A stretch of 6,276 nucleotides of DNA, from assembly GCA_900553205.1 (NCBI GenBank), contig USCK01000110.1:1-6276 (forward strand), read 5' to 3'. The notes below the pieces were generated by a model that did not search any database, had not been told where the DNA came from, and was given only the letters and a program-made list of their open reading frames with translations. Numbering within the stretch: position 1 is the stretch's first letter; each line of letters begins with the position of its first letter. The DNA is from an uncultured bacterium (GTDB taxonomy: Bacteria; Cyanobacteriota; Vampirovibrionia; Gastranaerophilales; Gastranaerophilaceae). Below, in pieces: positions 5,901 to 6,276 of the stretch. The position numbers and the translations under genes are program-made.

Positions 5901-5919
5901 AGGCTTGTATGAGATTCTT
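5901..5919 (+). repeat. Copy B of the 19-nt intergenic repeat
   Basis: AGGCTTGTATGAGATTCTT matches copy A (149-167) at 17 of 19 positions. It is followed by CGCCTACGGCTCTGAATGACA, which copy A lacks, although AATGACA stands just before copy A (143-149). The shared pieces in a different order suggest mosaic assembly of modules. Confidence 0.65.
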
Positions 5920-5951
5920 CGCCTACGGCTCTGAATGACATATTTTATTAT

Positions 5952-5960
5952 TTATCCACA
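5952..5960 (+). other. Perfect DnaA-box 9-mer
   Basis: TTATCCACA is identical to the strong E. coli DnaA box. It stands alone: no second box was seen, and dnaA, dnaN or other origin genes are absent. An origin is therefore not supported. A single DnaA binding site or chance are both possible. Confidence 0.3.
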
Positions 5961-5988
5961 AATTAACAGAAGGCTCAATATGACGCTA

Positions 5989-6276
5989 CTAACCCGTAAT
6001 TATTTTCAAATCATCTACAGGGTGTTCTGTCGCCTTGATATGATAATAGTCTGCAATAATATTTGTAAGTGCAGGATTAAGCATTATTGGTGTACATTTG
6101 CTTAAAAAGATGTTTTCTATTTTCTGTTCACTCAAATAAATCAAGTTAGAAATAGTATGCTTATTGCATTTTGATATAAAAATAGAAATATCAATATCTG
6201 TATCTTTAATTTTTGCCTTAATTTTGTCTAAAAGATAATATATCGTTGAAAAGTCTGTTCTACCATTTAGGGAAAG
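5989..6276 (-). CDS. Partial gene, C-terminal part of an Hcp-like (hybrid-cluster protein fold) product
   Basis: The frame is open from the right edge to TAG at 5989-5991: 95 residues, with the 5' end outside the window. The pattern resembles the C-terminal part of hydroxylamine reductase/hybrid cluster protein. It shows an I-x-I-x-x-x-x-S strand, a helix, IENIFLSKCTPIMLNPALTN (where Hcp has a N-I-x-x-G-P-x-x-P-A-x-x-x-P-N block), YYHIKATEHP and a DDLKIITG end. However, the segment SKCNKHT sits where Hcp has S-W-x-E-Q-K-A, so the cluster-ligand Glu and the nearby Lys are replaced. NGRTDFST sits where Hcp has G-Q-C-N-D, so that ligand Cys is missing too. The gene converges on bioY. Family assignment is from memory of the pattern and is tentative; a divergent or decayed member is possible. 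Confidence 0.55.
   Translation of the reverse strand, partial: LSLNGRTDFSTIYYLLDKIKAKIKDTDIDISIFISKCNKHTISNLIYLSEQKIENIFLSKCTPIMLNPALTNIIADYYHIKATEHPVDDLKIITG

Larger units (their letters stand above)
5867..5985. repeat. 119-bp element bounded by 12-bp inverted repeats
   Basis: CGTCATATTGAG at 5867-5878 is the exact reverse complement of CTCAATATGACG at 5974-5985. Inside are a second stem (TGAGAG 5875-5880 / CTCTCA 5893-5898), copy B of the 19-nt repeat, a GCCTACGGC palindromic core and a DnaA-box 9-mer. The element lies between the ends of bioY and the minus-strand partial gene and ends 3 nt before the latter's stop codon. It has no coding capacity. It may be a small non-autonomous (MITE-like) repeat or a structured 3' region; no transposase is nearby. 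Confidence 0.6.

Noticed and set aside
5952..5960. Replication origin
   Set aside because: There is only one DnaA box, no cluster, and no dnaA/dnaN or other origin-associated genes.
5855..5992. ACTAA direct repeats (5855-5859 and 5988-5992) as a target-site duplication of the 119-bp element
   Set aside because: They do not abut the inverted repeats (7 nt and 2 nt away), and a 5-mer in AT-rich sequence is easily a coincidence.

Overview
The window is AT-rich, roughly two-thirds A+T by eye, and densely coded. Short spacers and overlapping genes suggest a compact bacterial chromosome. The conserved genes (smpB, a YhcC-type radical SAM enzyme, rimI, bioY) are ordinary core genes and show no sign of phage or plasmid. 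A DUF2993-like secreted protein followed by a GerMN-domain protein, together with the base composition, fits a non-photosynthetic cyanobacterial relative (Gastranaerophilales/Vampirovibrionia type). That assignment is an inference and has not been tested.

Layout: (1) 1-207 is non-coding and built from repeat modules, including two hairpins and a 19-nt block that recurs near the other end of the window. (2) 208-2744 is five genes on the minus strand. In order of transcription they are a 57-aa zinc-ribbon protein (2571-2744, easily missed), a radical SAM protein, an 82-aa unknown protein, smpB, and an HTH plus coiled-coil protein. (3) 2745-2868 is a divergent promoter region with TATAAT-type -10 boxes facing both ways. 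(4) 2869-5792 is a five-gene plus-strand operon: DUF2993-like protein, GerMN-domain membrane protein, HicB-like small protein, RimI and BioY. Every junction overlaps (29, 8, 8 and 4 nt). (5) 5793-5988 is non-coding and lies between convergent genes. It holds a 119-bp element bounded by exact 12-bp inverted repeats, and a perfect DnaA-box 9-mer. (6) 5989-6276 is the 3' end of a minus-strand gene that runs off the window. Its product looks like the C-terminal part of a hybrid-cluster-protein (Hcp) fold in which the expected metal-site residues are absent.

Functionally, the plus-strand operon joins two envelope proteins (a secreted lipid-binding-like protein and an anchored GerMN protein) to ribosomal-protein acetylation and biotin uptake. 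The overlaps suggest tightly coupled expression rather than one pathway. The minus-strand cluster contains trans-translation (SmpB) and an uncharacterised radical SAM enzyme. No CRISPR array, tRNA, rRNA, insertion sequence or transposase gene was seen. The best candidates for something undescribed are the zinc-ribbon/radical SAM pair, the metal-site-deficient Hcp-like gene, the orphan HicB-like protein inside the operon, and the mosaic repeats.
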